Positions 1-8,622 of a DNA stretch of 64,000 nucleotides are shown here, in pieces (the stretch's first letter is position 1; every line of letters begins with the position of its first letter). The DNA lies in contig JAEXIT010000005.1 of the NCBI GenBank assembly GCA_023446155.1, forward strand, positions 1 to 64,000. The letters run 5' to 3'. Position numbers and translations under genes: made by a program. The notes beneath the pieces were generated by a model. That model ran no database searches. It saw nothing but the letters and a program-made list of their open reading frames with translations, and was not told the DNA's origin. The stretch comes from Bacteroidota bacterium (GTDB lineage: Bacteria; Bacteroidota; Bacteroidia; Flavobacteriales; Flavobacteriaceae).

Positions 1-713
1 TTTCGTCCTTTGGCATAAGCCGATTCGGTTCGTTGTGCTTTTTTGTAATGGAACTGAATACGGTTCACAGGAGCAATACCATTTGTGTTGCCACTAAATT
101 GGATTTCACTAATGCATAAACTTTTAGCAAAAGGCTTAGTGTAGCGATAGGTTATAAAATTTCCAAGTGGATCTTCATACCGGCGTATGTAAAATGCCGA
201 CAAGTCGGTGCTACTATTGTCATAATTGCCGTACCAGGATCGGGAGCCGTCGGGTGCGGTCACGATAAAATAGAGTCCGAAGCCACTTCGTTGCAATTCG
301 ATCCGAATATTGGACTGGGTTTCGGTCTGATATACGGAACCGATATGCCAATAGTCACCGGAAACCAGAAGTAATCGCTGTCCGTCCAAAGCAAGTTTAT
401 CGGTCGTGTCATAGCGAACCCCATCGCGGGAACCGTCAAGATCACTACGGCTTGCAATTCGGGTGATCGCCGAAATGGAACTAATATTCCATCCTTGTCC
501 AGCGATGCCACCAAATTGCCCACTTTGATAGACGACACTCATAGCTGGTGTGGCGTTTTTAAGACTTGGCGGTAGGGCAATGGGTAACGTATAGGTCGCC
601 TGTCCGGTATTGGAAATTTCCAGTTTTCCCTGCGTGTCGTGAAACGTTTGTTGCTGTTGTGGCAATGTATTGCAATACCATAAAAGCATTATTAAGCATG
701 ATACTCCTCTCAT
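1..713 (-). CDS. SpvB/RHS-type surface protein, N-terminal part (partial, runs off the left edge)
   Basis: The frame starting at the ATG at 711-713 stays open to the window edge. It begins MRGVSCLIMLLWYCNTLPQ, a short hydrophobic signal-like stretch, and continues into a SpvB-type domain with TYTLPIALPPS, GIAGQGWNISSISAITRIA and LALDGQRLLLVSGDYW. The same signature (ALDGQRLLLKSG) occurs in the 2450-residue RHS protein at 53085, so this is a second member of that family. The rest, presumably YD repeats and an RHS core, lies outside the window. It follows the small T9SS protein at 786-1235 by 72 bases on the same strand and is probably co-transcribed with it. Family assignment is firm; the target and any toxin tip cannot be seen. 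Confidence 0.8.
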   Translation of the reverse strand, partial: MRGVSCLIMLLWYCNTLPQQQQTFHDTQGKLEISNTGQATYTLPIALPPSLKNATPAMSVVYQSGQFGGIAGQGWNISSISAITRIASRSDLDGSRDGVRYDTTDKLALDGQRLLLVSGDYWHIGSVYQTETQSNIRIELQRSGFGLYFIVTAPDGSRSWYGNYDNSSTDLSAFYIRRYEDPLGNFITYRYTKPFAKSLCISEIQFSGNTNGIAPVNRIQFHYKKAQRTESAYAKGR

Positions 714-785
714 AAAGTACTTGAATTTTGACTAGAGGGGAGTGTTTTACACGGTTTAAAATTTCGGACAAGTGGATTTGAGGTA

Positions 786-1235
786 CTATTTTTTGATGAT
801 GGTGAAAGCTTGTTTTTCACCATTGTTATATTTGATAATCAGACTATAGATACCATTGGAATAACCGAAGAAAGGAATAGTAAACTCGGTTTGCTTTTCC
901 AAATTTGAAAAGGTTTTGATATGTTGTCCGTTAATGGAGTAAAGTATAACGGTTGTTGGTTGCTGCTTGTCTGCTAATGTCCAGTTAAGATGTAATTCAT
1001 TGGTTACCGGGTTCGGATAATAGCGCAGTGTTGATTTGGTCGTACTTGGTGTAAATTCTTCTCCGGCGATACGATCATCGCTGTGTTTGGGCTGGCATCT
1101 GATACAGATGAGTTCCCGAATTGTTTGATTTCCTGCAGCGTCGTAAGAAAAATGAATGGTTTGTGCTTTAGTAGCGATGGAGTTGCATAAAAAGCAACTC
1201 AGAATAGTGATGAATGATAGAGTAGCGGCCTTCAT
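786..1235 (-). CDS. Small secreted protein with YD-like segment and T9SS type A sorting domain
   Basis: 149 residues. A signal peptide (about residues 1-25, hydrophobic core LSFITILSCFLC, ending TKAQ) is followed by FSYDAAGNQTIRE, a single YD/RHS-like motif. About 75 C-terminal residues form a type IX secretion sorting domain: RYYPNPVTNELHLNW, the LYSINGQ block and a terminal GIYSLII...FTIIKK strand. With only a short linker between motif and sorting signal, it looks like a YD-repeat protein reduced to its two ends, or a small partner of the SpvB/RHS protein encoded just downstream. Secretion to the cell surface by the Por/T9SS machinery is inferred from the sorting domain. Function is unknown. 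Confidence 0.75.
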   Translation of the reverse strand: MKAATLSFITILSCFLCNSIATKAQTIHFSYDAAGNQTIRELICIRCQPKHSDDRIAGEEFTPSTTKSTLRYYPNPVTNELHLNWTLADKQQPTTVILYSINGQHIKTFSNLEKQTEFTIPFFGYSNGIYSLIIKYNNGEKQAFTIIKK

Positions 1236-1405
1236 AAAATTGGATTTATTAATATGGAGGACGATTCAGATAGTAATAAATTTAAGATTAAAAAAACAAT
1301 AATTCGCAGACAGCAAATGTTTGAATCTCGTACGACTTCATTTGACCGTTGAATTGCAATAAAACAACTGGAAATTTTACCGGGGTATTGTTGCCAAACG
1401 CAGCA

Positions 1406-1440
1406 ACAAAAAAAGTCACCAGTTTCCTGATGACTCTTTT
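1406..1440 (-). terminator. Rho-independent terminator of the nuo operon
   Basis: On the minus strand AGTCATCAG-GAAA-CTGGTGACT forms a 9-bp stem (one G-U pair) with a GAAA tetraloop, followed by seven T residues. It lies about 30 bases after the nuoN stop codon, the expected end of the 14-gene operon. The remaining intergenic sequence up to 1236 shows no other feature. Confidence 0.85.
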
Positions 1441-1468
1441 ATTAGTATAAATGAATGTATAATAAACC

Positions 1469-2836
1469 TTATAGTAAATCCATTAGAAAAGAAGGGAATA
1501 AACCGATCGCGATATTTAGTCCGATAGCCAGTACAGCTACGACATAATATTCGAAAGGAACCGGTTTTTTAGCTTCATTCGGTTCTTTAGTGTACATCGC
1601 GCTGATTACTTTAAAATAGTAATACACACTGATGATGGAGTTAATGATACCGGCGATAACCAAGATCAGGTAACCCGCCTGTAGTGTTTGATTCAGAATA
1701 AAGAATTTGGCGAAGAATCCGGAGAAAATCGGAATACCAGCCATCGATAATAAGGATGCCGATAAAACAGCAGCCATTAAAGGATTGTTTTTTCCAAGTC
1801 CGTTAAAGAAGGTAATACTCTCGTCGTCTTTATCGTTACAAACGTAAAGAATCACAGCAAAAGCAGCGATACCGGCAAGGGTATAAGCGGTTGCATAGTA
1901 GAACAAACTTCCGGTAGCGTTAGACAGGTTTAAAAGTGCCATTAACATAAAACCGGCATGTGAAATACCCGAAAAAGCCAGCATTCTTTTAATATTGTTC
2001 TGACGTAATGCCATGATATTACCAACGGTCATCGAAAGGATCGAAATGATCACGATAACGGTTTCGTATGCAAAATTCATATTGCCGTTCATCGCCATGT
2101 TTAGCTTAAAGAAAGTCGCCATTGCCACTACTTTTGCCAACGTACTCATGGTAGCGGTAGTTAGAGCAGGAGCACCTTCGTAGACATCCGGAGCCCAGAA
2201 ATGGAACGGAACCGCTGCAATTTTAAACAACATTCCCACCGTAATCATGCATACTCCAATATAAAACCAGTCACCCGTTGCAGCCGAATTCGATGCTTCG
2301 TAGATCATGTTCATGTCGAACGACGCTACAGCGCCATAAATTAAGGCAATACCAAAAAGGATCACACCTGAGGCAAACGATCCCATCAGGAAATATTTCA
2401 TACCCGCCTCGTTACTTTTTAAGCTTAAAGGCTTACTTCCGGCAAGGATATATAACGAAATGGATAGAATTTCAAGACCTAAGAAAAACATCGCCAGGTT
2501 TCCAAAAGAGACCATCGATACCGCTCCTAATAAAAGGAAAATTTTGATCGCGATAAAATCCGAAACTTTAGACGGGCGGTTTTTGTAAAAATGATGACTC
2601 AGCGTAACCAGAAAAAGGGTTAGCAGAATAAACAGACTTGTAAAAGCCACTGTAAAACGATTTACTACAATCATATTGTTGTAGTAGCTTTCGGTTACGT
2701 TAAATTCAGTCACGGTCATACCCAAAATTCCCAACAAACCGGCAACGGTTATTGGAATAATGGCTTTTCGTAAGTTAAAAATTTCAGCTAAAAGGCAAAC
2801 AACCCCTAATACTGCAATTGCTATTATTGTACTCAT
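1469..2836 (-). CDS. nuoN: NADH-quinone oxidoreductase subunit N
   Basis: 455 residues, about 14 predicted transmembrane helices. It carries the antiporter-like core of complex I membrane-arm subunits, e.g. FKIAAVPFHFWAPDVYEGAP with the conserved Lys and charged PFHFWAPDVYEG loop, and ISHAGFMLMAL later on. NuoN is one of three Mrp-antiporter-like proton-pumping subunits of NADH dehydrogenase I in the inner membrane. It is the last gene of the nuo operon, 15 bases after nuoM and immediately before a hairpin terminator. Length is slightly below the usual 480-500. Confidence 0.97.
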   Translation of the reverse strand: MSTIIAIAVLGVVCLLAEIFNLRKAIIPITVAGLLGILGMTVTEFNVTESYYNNMIVVNRFTVAFTSLFILLTLFLVTLSHHFYKNRPSKVSDFIAIKIFLLLGAVSMVSFGNLAMFFLGLEILSISLYILAGSKPLSLKSNEAGMKYFLMGSFASGVILFGIALIYGAVASFDMNMIYEASNSAATGDWFYIGVCMITVGMLFKIAAVPFHFWAPDVYEGAPALTTATMSTLAKVVAMATFFKLNMAMNGNMNFAYETVIVIISILSMTVGNIMALRQNNIKRMLAFSGISHAGFMLMALLNLSNATGSLFYYATAYTLAGIAAFAVILYVCNDKDDESITFFNGLGKNNPLMAAVLSASLLSMAGIPIFSGFFAKFFILNQTLQAGYLILVIAGIINSIISVYYYFKVISAMYTKEPNEAKKPVPFEYYVVAVLAIGLNIAIGLFPSFLMDLL

Positions 2837-2851
2837 TATGCTGGACTAAAT

Positions 2852-4285
2852 TTATTTAATATGTACTAAAATATCTTGTATACTTGGCGTAATCAAATCG
2901 ATAATTGGTTTCGGATACAATCCGAAGAACAATAGGAAACCGATGATTAGCACAAAAACAATTCCTTCATTAAAGCTCACATCTGCAAATGGTTTTGCAT
3001 TTGTTTCTCCTAACATGGCTTGTTGGAACATACGCAACATATAGAATGCTCCCAGGATGATAGTCGTTCCACCTACGATGGCAAAAGCCAGATTCGTTTG
3101 GAACAAACTGTATAATACGGTAAACTCACCCACAAAGTTAAACGTTCCCGGTAAGGCAACCGATGCCAATACCAGAATCATAAACATGGACGTGAATTTT
3201 GGTGATTGCGAACGGATTCCGCCCATTTCGGCAATGGTACGGGTTTCGAAACGACGGTAAATGATTTCGGCGGCAAAGAACAATCCTACGATTACAAAAC
3301 CGTGAGCGATCATTTGCAATACGGCACCGCGCAAACCGTCTAATGTTAAGGTATAACATCCGGCGGCGATCAATCCAACGTGCGCCAAAGACGAATACGC
3401 TAATAATTTCTTTAAATCGCGTTGTTTTAAAGCTACAATCGAACCGTAAATCACACCGGCAATACTCAACCCAACAATGGTGTAAAGTAATTCCTGAGCG
3501 GCATTTGGTGCGATTGGCAATTGCCAACGGATTACCGAGTACAATCCCATTTTAAGCATGATACCGGATAAAAGCATGGTTCCAACAGTTGGTGCTTTTT
3601 GGTATACATTCGCCTGCCATGTATGGAAAGGAATGATTGGAATTTTGATCGCATACGCAAAGAAAAATGCTAAGAAAATCCACAATTCTTCGGTTGATGA
3701 TAATTCCAACGCGTATAATTTATCCAATTGAAAACTTCCAGCTTTTTGGTAGAGGTAGATAAACCCAACCAACATAAATAACGAACCGGCAAAGGTATAG
3801 ATAAAGAATTTGATCACTGCTTTTTTGCGTTCGGCGGCATCACCATTACCCCAAAGTAGGGCGATAAAATAGATCGGGATTAACGAAAGTTCCCAGAAAA
3901 TATAGTATAAAAAACCGTCGGATGCCAGGAAAGTCCCTGTCATCGCAAAAGCCATAAACATAACTAATGCATAGAAGTTTTTGGCGTTGTTAAAATTGTT
4001 TCCAAAAGAAGATAAGATGATTAACGGCGTTAATACGGTGGTTAAAAGTACCATCGCCAAAGCCAGTCCGTCTGCTTTTAGGGAGAAAAGAATATTAGGG
4101 TTGGTCATCCAGACTGCCGAAAAACCGCAGTCGATTCCCTGATTATATTGGTTTAAAATCATAAGGGAAGCACCAAAAGCAACAGCGCTAAAAAGCAAAG
4201 CTACTTTGGATGCCGCTTTATTTCCTGAGAAATAAGTGACAACCGCTCCGAGTAATAAGATTAAGAGTACTATTGTTACGTCCAT
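2852..4285 (-). CDS. nuoM: NADH-quinone oxidoreductase subunit M
   Basis: 477 residues with about 14 membrane helices. Diagnostic stretches are FWELSLIPIYFIALLWG (conserved Glu of the proton channel), IKIPIIPFHTWQANVYQKAP and AYSSLAHVGLIAAG. It is an antiporter-like proton-pumping subunit of complex I, located in the membrane arm between NuoL and NuoN. It sits 10 bases after nuoL and 15 before nuoN in the operon. Length is normal for the family and no anomaly was seen. Confidence 0.97.
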   Translation of the reverse strand: MDVTIVLLILLLGAVVTYFSGNKAASKVALLFSAVAFGASLMILNQYNQGIDCGFSAVWMTNPNILFSLKADGLALAMVLLTTVLTPLIILSSFGNNFNNAKNFYALVMFMAFAMTGTFLASDGFLYYIFWELSLIPIYFIALLWGNGDAAERKKAVIKFFIYTFAGSLFMLVGFIYLYQKAGSFQLDKLYALELSSTEELWIFLAFFFAYAIKIPIIPFHTWQANVYQKAPTVGTMLLSGIMLKMGLYSVIRWQLPIAPNAAQELLYTIVGLSIAGVIYGSIVALKQRDLKKLLAYSSLAHVGLIAAGCYTLTLDGLRGAVLQMIAHGFVIVGLFFAAEIIYRRFETRTIAEMGGIRSQSPKFTSMFMILVLASVALPGTFNFVGEFTVLYSLFQTNLAFAIVGGTTIILGAFYMLRMFQQAMLGETNAKPFADVSFNEGIVFVLIIGFLLFFGLYPKPIIDLITPSIQDILVHIK

Positions 4286-4295
4286 TTTTAATAGA

Positions 4296-6182
4296 TTATC
4301 GTAAAAAGAATAAATAAAACACTACCGAACAAAGTCCGAATACAAAGGCGAATAAATAAAAACCGATATTTCCGTTTTGTAATTTTTTACCTTGTAAAGC
4401 CAATCCGTCGGCAACTGCTCCGAATCCGAAGATAATTTGCGACAACCCGGTCTCAATATAATCCCTAAGGAATTTTGATAACGAATACATTGGTTTTACA
4501 ATTACGGCCATATAGGCTTCGTCCACATAGTATTTGTTGTATAACACTTTCGCAAAACCAGTGATCTCGCTATCTTCAGCCGGAACTTCTGATTTTTTGA
4601 TATATTTTGTATAGGCAATTCCGATTCCGATAAGCGCTCCTACAACCGCAAAAGCCATTAGCATATATTCGGTTGTACCCAAATGATGTGCTTCATGTGG
4701 TGCATGTGCAAAAATTGGCTCCAGATAATGGTTTAACCAACTGTTCCCCGGAAGACTAATCGCACCACCCACTACCGATAATACCCCTAATACCATCAAT
4801 GGGAAGGTGATTAACATCGGACTTTCATGTAAATGATGTTTTTGTTCTTCGGTACCTCTGAATTCTTTAAAGAACGTTAGGTATAACAATCGGAACATAT
4901 AGAAAGCGGTCATAATGGAAGCTACAGCTGCGATTACCCATAATACTTTGTTTTCGTGGAAAGCAACCATCAAAATTTCATCTTTAGAGAAGAAACCAGC
5001 AAATGGTGGAATACCCGAAATCGCAAGGGTTGCCAATAGGAACGTAAGGAACGTTACTTTCATTGCACCTTTTAAACCGCCCATTCTACGCATATCCTGT
5101 TCGCCGTGTAAAGCGTGGATAACCGAACCGGAACCCAGGAACAAACAAGCTTTAAAGAAAGCGTGTGTGATTACGTGGAAAACAGCTACCTCATAAGCGC
5201 CTAAACCTAAAGCCAGGAACATTAATCCCAACTGGGAAACGGTAGAGTAGGCCAATACTTTTTTGATATCGTTTTGTACCAATCCGATAGAAGCGGCTAC
5301 CAACGAGGTGATCGCACCAACTACGGCAATGATATTCTGAACATCCGGTGTTAAATCGAATAAGAAATTCAAACGTGTGATCATAAAGATACCAGCGGTA
5401 ACCATCGTCGCCGCGTGGATTAAGGCCGAAACAGGAGTTGGTCCTGCCATCGCATCCGGTAACCAGGTATACAATGGGATCTGCGCACTTTTACCGGAAG
5501 CACCGATAAATAAACACAATGTCGCAATGCTCAACCAACCGGCTACTTCAGGGTTTGATCCCGATAATACCGCCTGTTTGATCGTCATAAAATCCAACGA
5601 GTTGAATAAATATCCGATGATAAAGATTCCGATCAGGAAACCTAAATCCCCGATACGGTTCATGATAAATGCTTTTTTAGCGGCATCGTTGTATTCCTGG
5701 TTTTTATGCCAGAACCCGATTAACAGGTAGGAACACAATCCAACGCCTTCCCATCCGATAAACATGATTAATAAGTTGCTTCCCACTACCAAAGTGATCA
5801 TAAAGAAAATGAACAGATTCAGGTAGGCAAAAAACTTATGAATGTTTTCGTCGTCATGCATATAACTGATCGAGTAGATATGGATCAACGATCCGATACC
5901 GGTAACGAACAACAACCATAATAGAGATAACTGATCTAACAGTATGTCGAAATTAATGCTGAATTTTCCTAATGAAATCCAGTCGAATAAATGCACGTTA
6001 ATAGGTTGTTTGCTTCCGCTTACTTGCGCGAAGAAGTAGCAGGAAACGAAGAAGGAAACCACTACGGCTAACGTTCCCAGAACACCGGAACCGGTTTTAC
6101 CGAGTTGTTTTCCAAAAAATATATTAGATAAAAACCCGACAAAAGGGGCCAATAATAAGAGTAAAACGAAACTTGTCTCCAT
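4296..6182 (-). CDS. nuoL: NADH-quinone oxidoreductase subunit L
   Basis: 628 residues. The N-terminal half has the NuoL/Mrp antiporter core: FIGWEGVGLCSYLLIGFW (conserved Glu), SAQIPLYTWLPDAMAGPTPV and STVSQLGLMFLALGLGAY. A histidine-rich loop (EEQKHHLHESP) and the long C-terminal amphipathic region with a final membrane anchor follow. NuoL is the distal proton-pumping subunit of complex I, whose lateral helix braces the membrane arm. It lies 6 bases after nuoK in the operon. Length matches the family. Confidence 0.97.
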   Translation of the reverse strand: METSFVLLLLLAPFVGFLSNIFFGKQLGKTGSGVLGTLAVVVSFFVSCYFFAQVSGSKQPINVHLFDWISLGKFSINFDILLDQLSLLWLLFVTGIGSLIHIYSISYMHDDENIHKFFAYLNLFIFFMITLVVGSNLLIMFIGWEGVGLCSYLLIGFWHKNQEYNDAAKKAFIMNRIGDLGFLIGIFIIGYLFNSLDFMTIKQAVLSGSNPEVAGWLSIATLCLFIGASGKSAQIPLYTWLPDAMAGPTPVSALIHAATMVTAGIFMITRLNFLFDLTPDVQNIIAVVGAITSLVAASIGLVQNDIKKVLAYSTVSQLGLMFLALGLGAYEVAVFHVITHAFFKACLFLGSGSVIHALHGEQDMRRMGGLKGAMKVTFLTFLLATLAISGIPPFAGFFSKDEILMVAFHENKVLWVIAAVASIMTAFYMFRLLYLTFFKEFRGTEEQKHHLHESPMLITFPLMVLGVLSVVGGAISLPGNSWLNHYLEPIFAHAPHEAHHLGTTEYMLMAFAVVGALIGIGIAYTKYIKKSEVPAEDSEITGFAKVLYNKYYVDEAYMAVIVKPMYSLSKFLRDYIETGLSQIIFGFGAVADGLALQGKKLQNGNIGFYLFAFVFGLCSVVFYLFFLR

Positions 6183-6188
6183 TAGGGA

Positions 6189-6509
6189 TTATCCTTTTAA
6201 ATTCTTTAAATTGTCAATATCAATCGATCCAAGGTTACGGAAAATCGAAACCAGAATCGCTAAACCTACGGCTACTTCGGCAGCGGCCACCGCCATCGAG
6301 AAAAATACGAACACTTGTCCGGAAGCATCCTGATGGAAGGTCGAAAACGCAACCAACAAAAGGTTTACCGCATTCAACATAATCTCGATAGACATAAACA
6401 TGATGATGGCATTTCTACGCAAAAGGATTCCGAAAACACCTATGCTGAATAGTAGGGCCGATAAATATAAGTAGGTTTCTACACCTATTTCTTTTAAAAT
6501 ATGTTCCAT
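6189..6509 (-). CDS. nuoK: NADH-quinone oxidoreductase subunit K
   Basis: 106 residues with three membrane helices. FSIGVFGILLRRNAIIMFMS and IEIMLNAVNLLLVAF contain the conserved membrane glutamates of NuoK needed for proton translocation. It is a small core subunit of the complex I membrane arm, placed between nuoJ (6 bases upstream) and nuoL. Length is standard. Confidence 0.96.
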   Translation of the reverse strand: MEHILKEIGVETYLYLSALLFSIGVFGILLRRNAIIMFMSIEIMLNAVNLLLVAFSTFHQDASGQVFVFFSMAVAAAEVAVGLAILVSIFRNLGSIDIDNLKNLKG

Positions 6510-6515
6510 ATCAAT

Positions 6516-7022
6516 TTAGGCTTTTTCTTTTTCTTTTTTTGAAATTAATACCGCACCGATCATGGCTACCAGTAATAATACCGAAGCAAATTCGAACGGA
6601 ACCATGTATTCGTTTAACAACACCTGACCCAAAACTTTAATCGACTGGAAGTCGGTTCCCGAATTGTAATAACTTTCTACAACCGGTTTGGTTTTTAGTA
6701 AAGCAGCCAATAATACCAACGCAACCAAACAGAACGCGATAGTAGCGGCAATGATGATCAGTTTTGGCTTGTGTTTTTCGTGTTCTTTGTTCAGGTTCAT
6801 CAACATGATGGTAAACAACATCAAAATCATGATGGCACCGGAATATACGATAACGTGCACAATTGCAAGGAATTGCGCATTTAGTAATAGGTAGTGTCCT
6901 GCAATCGAAAAGAAACAGATAACCAGGTAAATCGCACTGTGGATTGGGTTTCTGCTAAAGATAGTAAGCAGCGCCGTTCCTAGTGTAATGGTCGATAGTA
7001 TATAAAATAAAACTTCAATCAT
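6516..7022 (-). CDS. nuoJ: NADH-quinone oxidoreductase subunit J
   Basis: 168 residues with about five membrane helices. The N-terminus carries the NuoJ signature around NPIHSAIYLVICFFSIAGHY and AQFLAIVHVIVYSGAIMILM. The C-terminal helix EFASVLLLVAMIGAVLIS ends in a Lys/Glu-rich tail. It is the membrane-arm subunit whose third helix changes conformation during coupling. It starts 2 bases after the nuoI stop codon, implying translational coupling. No anomaly seen. Confidence 0.96.
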   Translation of the reverse strand: MIEVLFYILSTITLGTALLTIFSRNPIHSAIYLVICFFSIAGHYLLLNAQFLAIVHVIVYSGAIMILMLFTIMLMNLNKEHEKHKPKLIIIAATIAFCLVALVLLAALLKTKPVVESYYNSGTDFQSIKVLGQVLLNEYMVPFEFASVLLLVAMIGAVLISKKEKEKA

Positions 7023-7024
7023 AA

Positions 7025-7570
7025 TTAACTTGCCTTATTCTGGTTAGTATTTTGGATGGCCATTTCCAATGGCATTACCAATTTGTCTTTTCCGTAGATA
7101 AAATCTTCACGGTTGCTGTTCGATTTCACGATAACCTTCGATTTAGTAAGGTAAATCGCTTGTTTCGGACAAGCTTCTTCACATAATCCGCAGAAAATAC
7201 AACGCAACATATTGATTTCGTAGATTGATGCGTATTTTTCTTCGCGGTATAAATGTTTTTCTTCCGGTTTACGCTCTTCGGCTTTCATGGTGATCGCTTC
7301 TGCCGGGCAGGAAAGCGCACAAAGTCCGCAGGCGGTACAACGCTCACGACCTTCGTCGTCGCGCATTAACATATGCTGACCGCGGTATACCGGGCTAAAT
7401 TCCCGTTTTTGTTCCGGATATTTAATGGTAACTTTTCTTTTAAACAAGTGGCGGATCGTAATAACTAAACCTTTAGCGATCGCAACCAGGTAAAGGCTTT
7501 CCCAAAAAGTCATCTTTTTGTTGGAAACCTCTTTTTTTCTTCCTGATAATGAAACTGTATCTAATGACAT
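7025..7570 (-). CDS. nuoI: NADH-quinone oxidoreductase subunit I (two 4Fe-4S clusters)
   Basis: 181 residues from the ATG at 7568-7570 (MSLDTVSLSGRKKEV). A longer reading frame would begin 47 codons earlier inside nuoH with a sequence unlike the family, so the internal start is chosen. Two ferredoxin motifs, CTACGLCALSCP and CIFCGLCEEACP, bind clusters N6a and N6b, which relay electrons toward NuoB and quinone at the base of the peripheral arm. An amphipathic N-terminal helix precedes them. It lies 14 bases after the nuoH stop. Confidence 0.95.
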   Translation of the reverse strand: MSLDTVSLSGRKKEVSNKKMTFWESLYLVAIAKGLVITIRHLFKRKVTIKYPEQKREFSPVYRGQHMLMRDDEGRERCTACGLCALSCPAEAITMKAEERKPEEKHLYREEKYASIYEINMLRCIFCGLCEEACPKQAIYLTKSKVIVKSNSNREDFIYGKDKLVMPLEMAIQNTNQNKAS

Positions 7571-7584
7571 TTCGGTATATTTTA

Positions 7585-8616
7585 TTATTGGAAAAGTAAG
7601 ATTACTGCTCCCGTTATAACAATGTTTACAATGGCAAGTGGAATTAACATCTTCCATCCCAAATTCATCAACTGATCGTAACGGAAACGCGGGATTGTCC
7701 ATCGGATCCACATATAAAAGAAGATGAAGAAACAGATTTTGGCAAAAAGGACTACCATTCCGATAACGTTAGCGGTATTTACGCCCCAGTTTTCAACAGC
7801 CCAGTCCATTCCCGGGTAGTTGTACGCTCCGAAATACAATACAGCCAAAATCGTCGAAGAGATAAACATACTCGCGTATTCGGCGAACAAATAGAATCCC
7901 ATCTTCATAGACGAATATTCCGTATGATAACCACCGATCAACTCGGCCTCACACTCGGCAAGGTCAAATGGTGTTCTGTTGGTTTCGGCAAACGAACACA
8001 CTAAAAAGATCAGGAATCCAAGCGGCTGGTAAAAGATATTCCAGTTCATACCCGATTGTTGCGCTGCGATTTCACGTAAGCTCAACGTTCCGGACATCAT
8101 CACCAAAGCAATGATTGCCAATCCCATCGCTACCTCGTACGAGATCATTTGCGATCCGGCACGCATGGCACTCATCAGGGAGAATTTATTGTTTGACGCC
8201 CATCCACCAATCATGATACCGTATACACTCACCGACAAAACGCCGAAGATGAATAGCATCGCTACGTCGATATCGGTAGCCTGAAGGATAATATCACGTC
8301 CGAACAAATGTAATTTGTCACCCCACGGAATAACTGCACTTGTAATCAATGCCATACTCATTGAAATAGCAGGTCCAATTACAAACAGGAATTTATTAGG
8401 GGTATTCGGTAAGAATTCTTCTTTTGAAAATAATTTCAGACCATCGGCAAGCGGTTGCAGGATTCCTCCTTTACCGGCACGGTTTGGTCCAACACGATCC
8501 TGAAGCCAGGCCGCGATTTTACGTTCGGCCAAAGTAGAATACATGGCCATTAACATGGTTAAAGCGAAAACCGCAATAATAATGACACTTTTTTCTATAA
8601 TTATCGTACTCTCCAT
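7585..8616 (-). CDS. nuoH: NADH-quinone oxidoreductase subunit H
   Basis: 343 residues with about eight membrane helices. Family landmarks are AERKIAAWLQDRVGPNRAG, GGILQPLADGLKLFSKEEF and FAETNRTPFDLAECEAELIGGYHTEYSSM (given in two parts: FAETNRTPFDLAE, then AELIGGYHTEYSSM). NuoH forms the quinone-access channel and links the peripheral arm to the membrane arm. It follows nuoG by 6 bases. Length is normal. Confidence 0.97.
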   Translation of the reverse strand: MESTIIIEKSVIIIAVFALTMLMAMYSTLAERKIAAWLQDRVGPNRAGKGGILQPLADGLKLFSKEEFLPNTPNKFLFVIGPAISMSMALITSAVIPWGDKLHLFGRDIILQATDIDVAMLFIFGVLSVSVYGIMIGGWASNNKFSLMSAMRAGSQMISYEVAMGLAIIALVMMSGTLSLREIAAQQSGMNWNIFYQPLGFLIFLVCSFAETNRTPFDLAECEAELIGGYHTEYSSMKMGFYLFAEYASMFISSTILAVLYFGAYNYPGMDWAVENWGVNTANVIGMVVLFAKICFFIFFYMWIRWTIPRFRYDQLMNLGWKMLIPLAIVNIVITGAVILLFQ

Positions 8617-8622
8617 GGCGTA

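Noticed and set aside
260..538. 92-codon minus-strand open frame at the left edge
   Set aside because: It is out of frame with the SpvB-type coding sequence that covers the same bases and has recognisable domain motifs; its own translation shows none.
559..771. 70-codon minus-strand open frame next to the SpvB gene
   Set aside because: Overlaps the true start of the SpvB gene in another frame; no domain or signal peptide, and it ends abruptly inside the gene.
7571..7711. Longer nuoI start inside nuoH
   Set aside because: The extra 47 residues translate the nuoH 3' end in another frame and do not resemble any NuoI; the ATG at 7568-7570 gives the normal length.
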